This document shows positions 11,116 to 22,400 of a stretch of 64,000 nucleotides of DNA, one piece after another (position 1 is the first letter of the stretch; each line of letters opens with the position of its first letter). The stretch lies in assembly GCA_946902875.1 (NCBI GenBank), contig OX336339.1, forward strand, positions 2,846,397 to 2,910,396, written 5' to 3'. This DNA comes from Nematopogon swammerdamellus. Its lineage: Eukaryota > Arthropoda > Insecta > Lepidoptera > Adelidae. The notes below the pieces were generated by a model that was given only the letters and a program-made list of their open reading frames with translations, was not told the origin of the DNA and ran no database searches. A program made the position numbers and the translations under genes.

Positions 11116-11801
11116 CAAGAAAACAAAAGAGTTTCTTTTGTTTCTTTGACATCTTATTCCTATTATAGGAAAAATTTTGCGTTGGGCTGACATTGTATAA
11201 GTAAGAAATAAATAAAGAAATCCTAAATTCTCGTAGGTGCGCGCGCGCATAATCACATCAGCATGCCGTCAACACGGTTCGTGCTTATCGTGTCGACCGG
11301 CACCCTTATTACGATAATGCAACCGGTCCGCCGGACCGGTCCGTAGCTCCAAATGTGACAGTTCGGCGACTGTTTTATGCGATTTTGGAATGCAACCAGT
11401 CCATGCAACGGGTATTGCGGTATCAGTCCGCAGATGTGTCATACATTTTACGGCATATTGATATTACGATCGCATTTGCAGTCGCACAACTGTCAAACTT
11501 GCGACCGACCGCAGCCCGCGAGCTGTCATCCGTGATGCTCCTCCTGAGCAGCATCATAGCACCATTCACGGCTAACGAGCGACGATCTTTTCTTTGTTTT
11601 TGGTGGCGACATCGTATAGGTATATTTATAGTCGCTAAAATAAGTAACGTATGTTCATTCATAGTGTTTGAATTATGTTTTTTTAGTAAATTTAGTATTT
11701 TAATAGTATTTCTTAAATCTTAAATATATATAATTTTAACTTGGTCTTGAATTTATATCATATATATTATAGAATATATAAATAGGAATAATAAAGAAAA
11801 C

Positions 11802-11804
<3 letters not shown>

Positions 11805-11850
<46 letters not shown>

Positions 11851-11881
11851 CCTCCCTCCCTCCCTCCCTCCCTCCCTCCCT

Positions 11882-11971
<90 letters not shown>
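11805..11971. repeat. CT / CCCT microsatellite
   Basis: About 167 bp of (TC)n with a central (TCCC)n block (about 11846-11890). It is a simple repeat; length is probably polymorphic and assembly-sensitive. Confidence 0.95.
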
Positions 11972-11974
<3 letters not shown>

Positions 11975-13033
11975 TTTTTTAAATTAATTTAAAATTTTAA
12001 CTTGGTAATTTTTTTTTTAATTCTTGGTACCCGAGACACTTGCCGCCGTCAGCATGGATTGTTGAGCCGACGACGCCCATATTTATTATCTATATATACA
12101 ATCTCTATATTATCTATATTCTAATAGGAATAACAAAAAATTTAGAAGTTTTAGTTGTTAAAACATTTTGGTCTTCTGCGTCATTTCGAAATTATAATAC
12201 AAGTGACTTTACATAATTGTACAATATATACGGTGTTGCAAATGCCCACGCTATATTTTTAACTGACATCAGGAGGTTATTCTGTATGTGAAGCTAAATA
12301 ACTTTTGTAACAGAAATGTTTTTTTCGAGACAAAATATTTTTAATATCAGAAATAACATTGTAGCATTCCACAATCAGGATTAGAACCCGCAACCTCCTG
12401 CATTGATTATTGAGGGCGGCTCTTCTGCCTGCTAGGCTATCCAAGCACACAATTTGAGGGAGACCGAGATAGCATGAAAGCGGCCGCCATCATATCTTTA
12501 TGTGTATAATATATCAGTATGTATACATACACCGCCCGACAGACCGCCGCGCCGCCCCGCCGCGCCCTGCAGGCAGAAACGCCTTTCCTAAGCAATCCGT
12601 AACACAATAAATAATTTGTTCAATCGCTTGTATTAATTATCATTGCTTTATGTTCCTATATTTGGCATGTTAAAAGTAACATACGTTATTTATTATTGAT
12701 TTTAATATATACTTTTCCCATTCGTAGTAACATTTTACAAGTTTCTTTAAAAATTTGGCACCTTACCTGAACCAACAACCAACCTTTGATGTCGGTCCGC
12801 GGGACCGGTCGCATTATCGTAATACCAATTTTGTCCGTCGCAGTCGCAACATCAACACCAGTCGCAACATCAGCACCATTATCGTAATAAGGGTGCGGGC
12901 GTCGGGCTGGCCTAGCTAGCACGGAAACACGATCGTGCTCGGAACATTTCGGCTTGCACGCACCGTGTTCGGGCTGTACCCGAAACTGTCGTGCGCGATT
13001 TCGTGCCGCAAACCGACACGACAGACACCTCTG

Positions 13034-13345
13034 GCTGGGAGTATAGCTACGCGAAATGGTGCGTAATAAAATGAATGAGACAATCCGCCGACGCACCAAA
13101 GTAATCGATATTGGAAACCAGGTAGATAAGCTAAAATGGCAGTGGACTGGGCACGTAAGCCGAAGGGGTGACGACCGTTGGAGTAACCATGTACTATATT
13201 GGCGGCCGTGGACAGGAAAACGGAGTGTGGGAAGTCCACCCGCCAGGTGGGACGCCGACATTAAGTATGTCGGCGGAAAGCAGTGGTCCGTACCGCTGAA
13301 AGCCGAGAGACTGGAGGAAATTGAAGGCGTGTGTCCAACAGTAGA
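13034..13345 (+). pseudogene. RTE LINE C-terminus, second copy
   Basis: This continues the frame interrupted at 10796. It contains IRRRTKVIDIGNQVDKLKWQ, WTGHVSRRGDDRW and a PPARWDADIKYVGGKQW block. It closely matches 9175-9445 in hAT element 2, showing the remnant was in the hAT family before it multiplied. Confidence 0.6.
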
Positions 13346-13423
13346 CGCTTACACGCTGACGTCGCTGACTGACTTGACAGAGAACCCTCGGTGCGCGAGT
13401 TCGACTCGCACTTGACCGGTTTT

Positions 13424-13573
13424 TTTTATTGTTAGCTCGAAATATGGCGCCGAGGCACCCATGAGGTGTCTAACGGCGCCCATGGACATTCGGTCGTATT
13501 CGGGGGTTGCGAATGCCATGCCGGCCTGACAGGTGCCGATTCACGCCCCTCTTGAAGGACCCGAGACTGCACA
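13424..13573 (-). mobile_element. LINE 3' tail inserted in hAT element 3
   Basis: The reverse complement matches the tail at 32330-32441 (CTGTCAGGCCGGCATGGCAT region). It is absent from hAT elements 1 and 2 at the corresponding place, so it is a later insertion. Confidence 0.6.
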
Positions 13574-13802
13574 GGCTGCAAAAGATACAGCCCTCTATAG
13601 GTAAGACAGACAGACGGACGGACAGATGCCCTAGGCTTAGTAATATGGTTCCGTACGGATAAGGAACACTAAAAATGTGGTGAAATTTTTATAATTTGAA
13701 TAACAGGAGAATTTTTTAGGAGGATGAAAATTTTCTAGGAGATTTTTAGGAGATTTCCGGAGTCAATCTAGGAGAATTTCAAAATTTGAGTTGGCAACAC
13801 TG

Positions 13803-13996
13803 GACATTTCTGATGCATGACATGACAATCGAAAATAAGATTTCGTGAATAAACGCTCACGACTCAATTTTTTTCGATGAACCGGCGACTGTTCCAATGG
13901 AAATTGTTATTGTTTCCACAGCCGTAATAATCGAGTGTGCTAAACAGTGATAGTATAATAACTTACATCGCACGCTGCAAGAAACGTAAGAAGACA
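13803..13996 (+). promoter_or_regulatory. UBXN1 upstream region and 5' UTR
   Basis: The only unique sequence between the hAT elements and the UBXN1 ATG is 13811-13996. It must hold the 5' UTR, and it holds the core promoter if transcription starts close by. I see no convincing TATA box. The start context is AGACAATG. Confidence 0.4.
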
Positions 13997-16444
13997 ATGT
14001 CCCACGAAGTTCAGACCCTCGTTGAGATGGGTTTCTCTCAGGAGAAAGCGTAAGTTTTCTGTCGTAAATCTCTTCCTAATTATTCTTTATTGCTGTCATT
14101 TGGTTTTCGGAGAGGCTGGAATATATTAGGACTTCTTTAGCATGTTTCCCAAGTCTCGACAACATACAAATTTAGGTTGTTTTACTGTTATAATTATTTG
14201 CTCGAAAATGCGAGGAAAACATGGAGGGGTGGTCTCATACAAAATAATTCACCCATTCTGATACACCAAATTGATACTAGCCACATAAAAATATGAGGTA
14301 TTGTCATTTTTGGTTTTATGGAATCTGACACTGTTTGCTTCATCACCTACAACATCGTGAACTAGGTGCCATGTCAGTGCTTCCATTTGGTCGTGCCGGC
14401 TACACTGAACTATGGACGGAAAACACAAACTATTTACATAGCTGTTTCAACGGACCTTTCATTCAGTTTGGTGATACCAACCCGGGCCGGGCTTAGTTAA
14501 ATCTTACCACCTAGTAAGGTAAGAAGGGAAGGGACTAGGGTTGCCAGGTGGCCGGGGCTGAGCGGGATTGTCCAGAAATTTTACTCTTTGTCCAGAGTCC
14601 CGCACTGAATGAAAGGTCGGTCGAAACGGCTATGTAAATAGTTTGTGTTTTCCGTCCAGTTCTGTGTAGCCGGCACGATTGAAGTAGTCATGTGGGTTAT
14701 CAACAATTTTTGGCAACCGTGATCTAACCGATATCTGTCTTCAATACCGATATTGATATCCGTTGCCAAATATCGGTATCAAAAACTCTGATTCCTAGTT
14801 AAAACAAAAAAAAAAAAAAAAAAAAAAAAGTTGCTTTTTTTTTTTATGGAACCTGACACGGTTGGCTACATCACCTACAACATCCGTGATGTCAGCCCAT
14901 AACACAGGGTGAACTAGGTGCCATGTCAGTGCTTCCCTTCATTTCATGTCGGCTACACTAAACTGGACGGAAAACACGAACTATTTACATAGCTTACATT
15001 ACATAGCATTACATTTTTGTTGGCCATTATGATGCCTTTCTTTTTAACATTTTAAAAGTAAAGTTCTGTCTTTACATAATTTATTTTAACACTAATCAAT
15101 TTTTTTTTATACACTATGTTCACGCACTATGTCATTGTTTATTAACGAAAAACCTACACACTAAGAAAGAAGAGTTGTACCTACACACTTAAATACACAG
15201 TAAAGTATAAACAAAGTTTCTGTCCTGAACTACGTAACTCAACTCAACGTTCTGCGTGTCCGGCGTGCCTGCGCGGCGCGACGCCGGAACGCACCGTGTG
15301 GCATACATCACTATTCACAAATCACAGTCACATCACAGCGCAGCACGTACGCACCGATACTATGGATATCTCTCCGCGCAGCGGCACCGCTCGGGCAGCG
15401 GCGCTGCGCGCCGCACCGGCCGCCACCGAAACCGTAACGCACCGCACGCACCGTCCGTCACCGTCCGTACCGCACCGAGTCTATCGGTAATCTGTGGTGG
15501 CTGGCTAGTGGCTACTGGCTCGATCGGCCGGCACTAAAACTAACTGAAACTGACTGGATTGGCACAACTGGTTGTTCTGATATCTAAATAACTGACAACT
15601 GTTCTAGTTGTCAGTTGTCACCCGCGCCGTTAGATATTTCGTAAATATCTAAGATCTTCGTAGATTTCCAACCCAAATACGACCTTATTGGTTCTAACAT
15701 AAAGGTAATTTTTCCATGAAAAGATTTATTTGGTGAAACTAAAAGGAATCGCACATGCTCTTTCTTGCATTTGGGGACTTACTTAAAGAGAGAGGGAAGG
15801 CATAATAGTTGTCGGATATCAGTTGTCTGTCAGCCTGCCTGGCATACGCTGTTCGTTCGCTCGCTCGCTACCTACCTATACTTTGGTTGGTTGGTTGGTT
15901 GGTAGCCGATAGCCGATAGCCGATGTTTGCTATGACAACACCGATGCGATACGTTAGAGGCGTGGCAACGGTTTTCAGCTACGTTTCGCTGTAGCGGACA
16001 CATGAGTAGATTGAAGGGAAGCACTGACGTGGCACCAAGTTCACTTGGTGTTGTGGGCTGACGTCACGGATGTTGTGGGTGATGTAGCCAACCGTGTCAG
16101 TTTTCATAAAAAAAAAAAAAAGTCCCGCTTTGGAAAAATTTGTCCCGCCAAAATTAAGTCCTTCGCCAAGTTGAAAGCAGCGTTAGCTTTAGCCTTCACA
16201 CATCACATCTAATAAAAGTCATCCGACTGATTGTAGATGAAAACTGAAAAGAAGAAAAAAAAAGCTTTAACCTAGCCTACCTATCCCATGTGCCGCCGCA
16301 CCGCTCCACCGCCATCGCGCACGAGCGCGATGGTATTTTTGAGAGGTATTTTTCTTTCAAGGTATTTTTATTTATTTTATTTATTTGTCCCGACTTAAAT
16401 CGCAAAATCCCGAAATTTTAAGAGCATGTCCAGAAAATGCACAT

Positions 16445-16487
<43 letters not shown>

Positions 16488-19400
16488 CCTTATTTTAAAT
16501 CTAAGAAACTTAAAGGCTTAACCTAATGCGTTCCCTAGCTTACGTCTTATACATAACATGTATTTATGCTAATTCCTTATTTAAGTATATTATTATATAA
16601 CTCTTGTATTTATTCAAACTATTGCTAAATAGGTCGAACTCTGGTTATGTCGAATTAATTTTATTTATTATTTAATATATTTATAGCTCTATTCAGAGGA
16701 GAATACAACTGCAAGTTGGTCCTCCAGGGAATTGGTTGCATTAGGTCGTGGGTTCTGGCTCTTAAGTAATTGTCTGGTGAGTAAAGCTTAAATCTCTGTA
16801 AAAAGTCTGGTTTGCTTATTTTGCCATTCAGTAAACATACGACATGAGGGCTAAATCTCTTCTCCATTCTATAGAATTGTAGCCCACCATGCCTAATATG
16901 TATTTAGTAGGGAAAACGTACGGGTAATAATTATACGTTTTGTAATAAAGCATTCTAATGAACTTTTTTTGAACTTTTTCCAATATCAGTTTGTAATTAA
17001 ACTCATGCGGCGTCCAGATGATTGCGTTGCTTTCCAGTTTACTTCGTACGAATGAATTAAACAGCAGCTTTATGGAGTCAGCATTGTGAAAATCTCTCGA
17101 TTGACGCAACACTACACCCAATGTTCTACTGGCGGCTTTACACACTCCCTCAATGTGATCGTGAAACGTCAATTTGTCATCAAAAATAACCCCCAAGTCC
17201 TTGACCTGCGTTAGTATCGCACCTCAATGATACTCCACCTAGTTGGTAGTTATGTAGTATTGGAGCATTTTTCCTCGAGAAACTAACAATCATGCACTTA
17301 TCTACATTGAAGTGCAGCTTGTTAGCTAGACTCCAATGATTTACTTCATCTATGTCCCGTTGGAGAGCCAGGCAGTCGGCCCGGCTTCGAACTTCCGTGA
17401 ATATTTTTAAATCATCCGCAAACAACAAACACAGCGCAATCCTAATCACAAACGGAAGGTCGTTTATCATCAGGAGAAACTCCAGTGGTCCCAGATTTGA
17501 CCCCTGACTGACCCCTGACCTGGTGTAGTACGATTTTGACATGGTACCTTTGTATTGCACGTACTGCCTTCTATCTCGCATATAATCAGCAAAAAAAGTA
17601 AGCAGTTTGGATGTAAACCCAAATCTGCCATTTTTTCCAGAAGAACATCATTGTCCACCTGATCAAAGGCCTTTCTGAAGTCAAAGTAGGCTACATCCAC
17701 CTGATGACCCTCGTCCATTTTTTCTATTAAGTAGGTACTTAGACACACCAGATTTGAAGTGGTGGAGCGCTCCGGTCTAAAGCCATGCTGTTCATTTGAG
17801 AGGCGATGTTTTACCTGATTGTATATTTGCTTTTGGAGTACTGTTTCGAAGACCTTCGCGAATGTGTTTAGGACCGCCACTGGTCTGTAGTTAGAAACAT
17901 CCGACTTAGCTCCTTTCTTGTGTATCGGTACCACTCTACTGTCTTTCCAAACTACTGGATATTTCTGCGTTTTAAGTGATGTGTTAATAATGTGAAGTAG
18001 TGGCTCCGCTACAAAGCCTCCACACATCTTTATCACCGACGGTGGTAAGCCGTCCGGTCCAAAGGTATGCTTAGGTTTTAGTTGTTTGAAGGCATTTTTT
18101 AAGTCCCCGTATGTTACTTCTCCGCTAGTTACCTGGTCAGAGTTGGTTTTGCCTCTGCAGCCGGCCGCCATAGGATCGAGCACCGGTGCTGTATTGTTGT
18201 ACACGAACTCAAAATACTCCGCAAAGGCGTTTGCGATATCTTCTTCAGTATATTTTATTCCATTGTAGGTAACCTCATCGGGGAGAGAAACTTTCCGTTT
18301 ACTCGCCCTTATGAACTTCCAAAACTGTTTGCAATCCTCTTTTATACTGCTCTCGATCGTTCGCATGTATGTATTATATAATTCTCTCGATCGATACCTA
18401 ACCTTACTGCGTAATTGACTAAACATTTCCCGGTCACACTATTGTTTGGTTTGCTTATACCGCCTGTGGAAGAAAGCTTTGCTGCCAATGTCGCTGAATC
18501 AGTTCAGCGTCAAACCAAGGCGGATACGAAAACCTTGATTGTTGATTAGCTCCACATCGCTTTTTCTTAGGCACACAATCATCTATACTTGTCTTGTAGC
18601 TTTGCATAGAATACGTTTACCCCTTCATCTACATCAGATGAAGTGTAAACGCTGGACCAGTCGACCGCGCTCAGTCGCGCAATCTAGGAAAATCTGTTTT
18701 GTAGAAATTCCACTCCTGGGTATTGTTCTCCTTGTTACTACTTTTCTCTAAGTTGTGCTTCAGCGTTATATAGAGCGGAGGATGGTAGAGATCCTGCTTT
18801 ACCAACTCCTCATCGGCTGCCTCCACAGCTATGTTCTCCTCTGAAAAGTTCGACAGAACCAGACCCAACATCCTGCCGTATACGTTTTTTTTTTTTGTTC
18901 CTCTCTTGCTACCTACAATCAGTTTTTCTTACTATAAGCAGGTTTTTTGGTTTTCTGTTTTTTTATGACTTTCAGAAACGGTCTCCAGTGAGTCCAATTT
19001 CTTCCCTTGCCGCTGTCCCAGACTCCTAGTTCTCCAGGTCCAAGATGTGTTTTCGCCGCAGGCGCCTTTTCTTTGCGGGTTGGGTCAGTGTTGTAGCTAG
19101 GATGTTGGCATGGAGTGAGAGCCGGGTTTTATACCTTTTTATGACACATTTAGCTTCCTCACTGATTGTAGGAACCTTTTTTTTTTTTTTTTTTTTTATG
19201 GAACCTGACACGTTTGGCTATATCACCTACAACATCCGTGATGTCAGCCCATAACACAGGGTGAACTAGGTGCCATGTCAGTGCTACCCTTCATTTCATG
19301 TCGGCTACACTTGCGCAACACCATAGCTGTGACCCATATGTCCATATCGGTCTTATGATTGCCTTGAAGACCAAGAGCTTGTTCTGCAGTGATAACTTGG

Positions 19401-22400
19401 ACTGCCTGCCCAGGAGCCAGGTCAGGATTCTGAAGCGGTGACATGCTTGTTCTCTCTTGGCTTTGATATGTTTGTTCCATGTAAGCCTACGATCTAGGTG
19501 GACTCCAAGGTATTTTACACTGTCAGCGTGCGGGAGATCTTGGTTGCCAAGTTTGACCGGGGGCAGTTGCCATTTCTCAAGGTATATGTAACCTGGATTG
19601 ACTTTAACTTTGTACACAATACTTGGTACACAATTGTGCTGCTCGAGACCACAAAAAGACTTAAAACACTTCAATTTTCAATTTCAATTTCAATTTATTT
19701 GGATTTTCACGTGTTGCGGCATAGAATGTGTGTTGAAATCTCCTAATATTTCTCCTAACCTCTCTAATATTTTAATTGTAGGAGATTTCGAAGGTGTGCT
19801 TAGATCCACAGATATGGCAACCATACTTTGTTAAAGACATCCACCAATTGGAACAAGTTCAAAGAAGATTCACCAAAATTCCCTACGAGCTAAAAAGCTT
19901 GAGCTACGAAGAAAGATTAAAAATACTTGAACTGACCACATTGGAAGAACGCCGCGACAGAGGAGACCTCATTGAAGTCTACAAAATACTCACCTCAAAG
20001 TATGATTGCCCAGACTTAATTGAAATGTTTGACCTGAACCAGAACTATCACCTTCGTGGTCACAGCAAAAAACTTAACCAGACAGCTTCTAGCACAAACA
20101 TCCGAAAGCACTTCATAACAAATCGAGTGGTGAACGCCTGGAATAAACTCCCACAGGATGTGATTGACTCCCCAAACACAAACACCTTCAAAAACCGATT
20201 AGATAAATACATAACAAGTACATCAACAAACAAATAGCTACAGTGCCCAAGTACGAAAACTAAAAAAAAAAAAAAATTAAAAAAAAAATTAAAACATTCA
20301 TCATTCATTATCAAAAAAAAAAAAGACTGATATGAACACATCAGCTAGAGCTGCTTGTTCATTAAAAAAAAAAAAAAAATAAATAAATAAAAAAAAATAA
20401 TTAAAATATTAGAGAAACTATGACTTAATATATACTTTTCTGTACATTTTATATAATTATCTGCACTTATGCTAGGGGCTAAATATACTACACACAAAAA
20501 CAATTTAACATGTGCTTGTGATCACGAACCACAGTCCACCGATCGCACCACTGAGCTACCGAGGCTGACAAATACTCCATGACAATATTGATAATACTTT
20601 CGTGTGACAAATTTGACACGCTGACCACGCCTCTATTTATGTTTATACATCGCAGAATAGATGTGAGTCAATGCTTCCATACGTGTCAGTTTAAAGGTGA
20701 TCTCAAAGGTATTTTGAGTGTACAAAAATGTTTAAAAATTTATATTTTACTTCCTCCAAAAAAAAATTACCAGTAGGTAATTATTTGATTATTGTCGGAG
20801 ATAACAATTCCACTGATTTATTATGGGGTTTTCAACACTTTTATGTAGTTTTAGTTCAAAAGAACTGGTTTATTTTATTTTTTTATTTATTTCAAACAGG
20901 CAGCCTCTAGGCTGATACGTCTAAATCCAGTTAAAATTTGTTGTTTTTCGTCATTATCTTAGATTTTTTTTTTTATTATCGTTCTTGAGCACTCTTTCTG
21001 AGATTATGTTTTATTTTTTAGATATTTATCTAGTCTATTTTTGAATTGGTTGGTGGAACAGTTTGGGGAATTTTTTGTCCTTAAAGTAGTAAGAGAGTTG
21101 TGCACTCAACAAAATTGCGGCTACTTCCTCCCAGTTGCGGTGTTGTGCCCAGCCCAATGCCACAAAATTTACAAAGTATTCCATTTGGATAAACAGTGAG
21201 AGAGCGCTTGCGGTAACAAACAACAAAGGCGTAGAGCCCGCGATGGAGTGGTTGCTGGCGCACGCCGACGACGTCGCGCCGGCGCCCGCCGGGGGCGTGG
21301 TCGGCTCCTCCGGCGCCACCGCCGCCCCCGCGCAGTCCACCAGCGAGGCGGAGCCCGCGTCCGACGCGGCCGTCGCCGACCCCGCCGACGCCGTCGCCAA
21401 GTCGCTCAAGTGTGATGACTGCGGGAAACTGTTTAAGGTATGAAGGTTTGGAACTAAGCTTGCGATGGCTTCACCAAACATATCCGGGCCCATCGGCAGT
21501 AAAGGAGTGTGTTAATCGAGGTCGGCACTAGCGAGTGGCCACTCTAAAGGATGATGGGCAGATTGGGACCACCCTCCAACAGCAATAAGATATATGTCGT
21601 TGGATAGGTCTTTTCAATTAGAATAACAATTGTTATTGCAGTTTTCTTGTTACAACTGTGCGTTCGGAGTTATGAGACTAGTAAGTTCAGATTGATGTGT
21701 GCGGAACAAAGTCAGAATGAGGTGGAGTTCCACGCGGCCAAGTCCGGGCACAGCAGCTTCTCCGAGTCCATGGAGGAGAAGAAGCCGCTCAATATTATTT
21801 ATATTGTTGAATAATGAGTATTTTGTGTGGGGCAGAGTCAGAAGGTGGAGTTCCTCACGGCCAAGTCCGGGCACAGCAGCTTCTCCGAGTCCACGGAGGA
21901 GAAGAAGCCGCTCAATATTATTATTTATGCTGTTGAATAATGAGTATGGTGCGTGGGGCAGAGTCAGGATGAGGTGGAGTTCCACGCGGCCAAGTCCGGT
22001 TAGACCAGCTTCTCCGAGTCCACGGAGGAGAAGCAGCCGCTCAATATTATTATGTATATTGTTGAATAATGAGTATGGTGTGTGGGGCAGAGTCAGGATG
22101 AGGTGGAGTTCCACGCGGCCAAGTCCGGGCACAGCAGCTTCTCAGAGTCCACGGAGGAGAAGAAGCCGCTCAGCGAGGAGGAGAAGCGCGAGCAGCTCGC
22201 GCGGCTCGAGGAGCGCATGCGCGAGAAGAGGAAGGAGCGCGAGGAGAGGGAGAAGGTATCATTTTCATTGTCTCTTTCCTATTTTTGTTTTTATTTTTTG
22301 AGGATATTCATATTCTTTATGGGTCATTGAAATATGTTATGAAAATTGGGAGTAAACTCAGAAAAAACGTCACCGTTATCATCATTGTCACCGCATACAA

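Larger units (their letters stand above)
10797..13033. mobile_element. Nested hAT-like element, TSD GCTGGGAG
   Basis: This 2,237-bp insertion splits the RTE remnant of hAT element 3. Exact 8-bp GCTGGGAG copies lie at 10789-10796 and 13034-13041. The ends are CAGACCTGTC and, reversed, CAGAGGTGTC, so imperfect TIRs differ from the host family. Subterminal blocks with CTTATTACGATAATG are also inverted (11305-11320; 12875-12895). It contains the CT microsatellite and a GTGTGGGG repeat fragment (11029-11115). No transposase is seen. Confidence 0.7.
9788..13802. mobile_element. hAT element 3 of 3, TSD GACATTTC
   Basis: This 4,015-bp element has the same CAGTGTTGCCA ends and exact 8-bp GACATTTC copies at 9780-9787 and 13803-13810. 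Its extra length comes from later insertions: a second hAT (10797-13033) and a LINE tail (13424-13573). Its 3' end is 195 bp before the UBXN1 initiation codon. Confidence 0.85.

Noticed and set aside
15256..15537. GC-rich frame in UBXN1 intron 1
   Set aside because: Low-complexity CpG-driven openness in several frames; no splice or domain support.
21699..22301. 200-codon Arg/Ser-rich frame
   Set aside because: It is a shadow frame across the duplicated UBXN1 exon 3 copies; the real frame encodes the UBXN1 segment.
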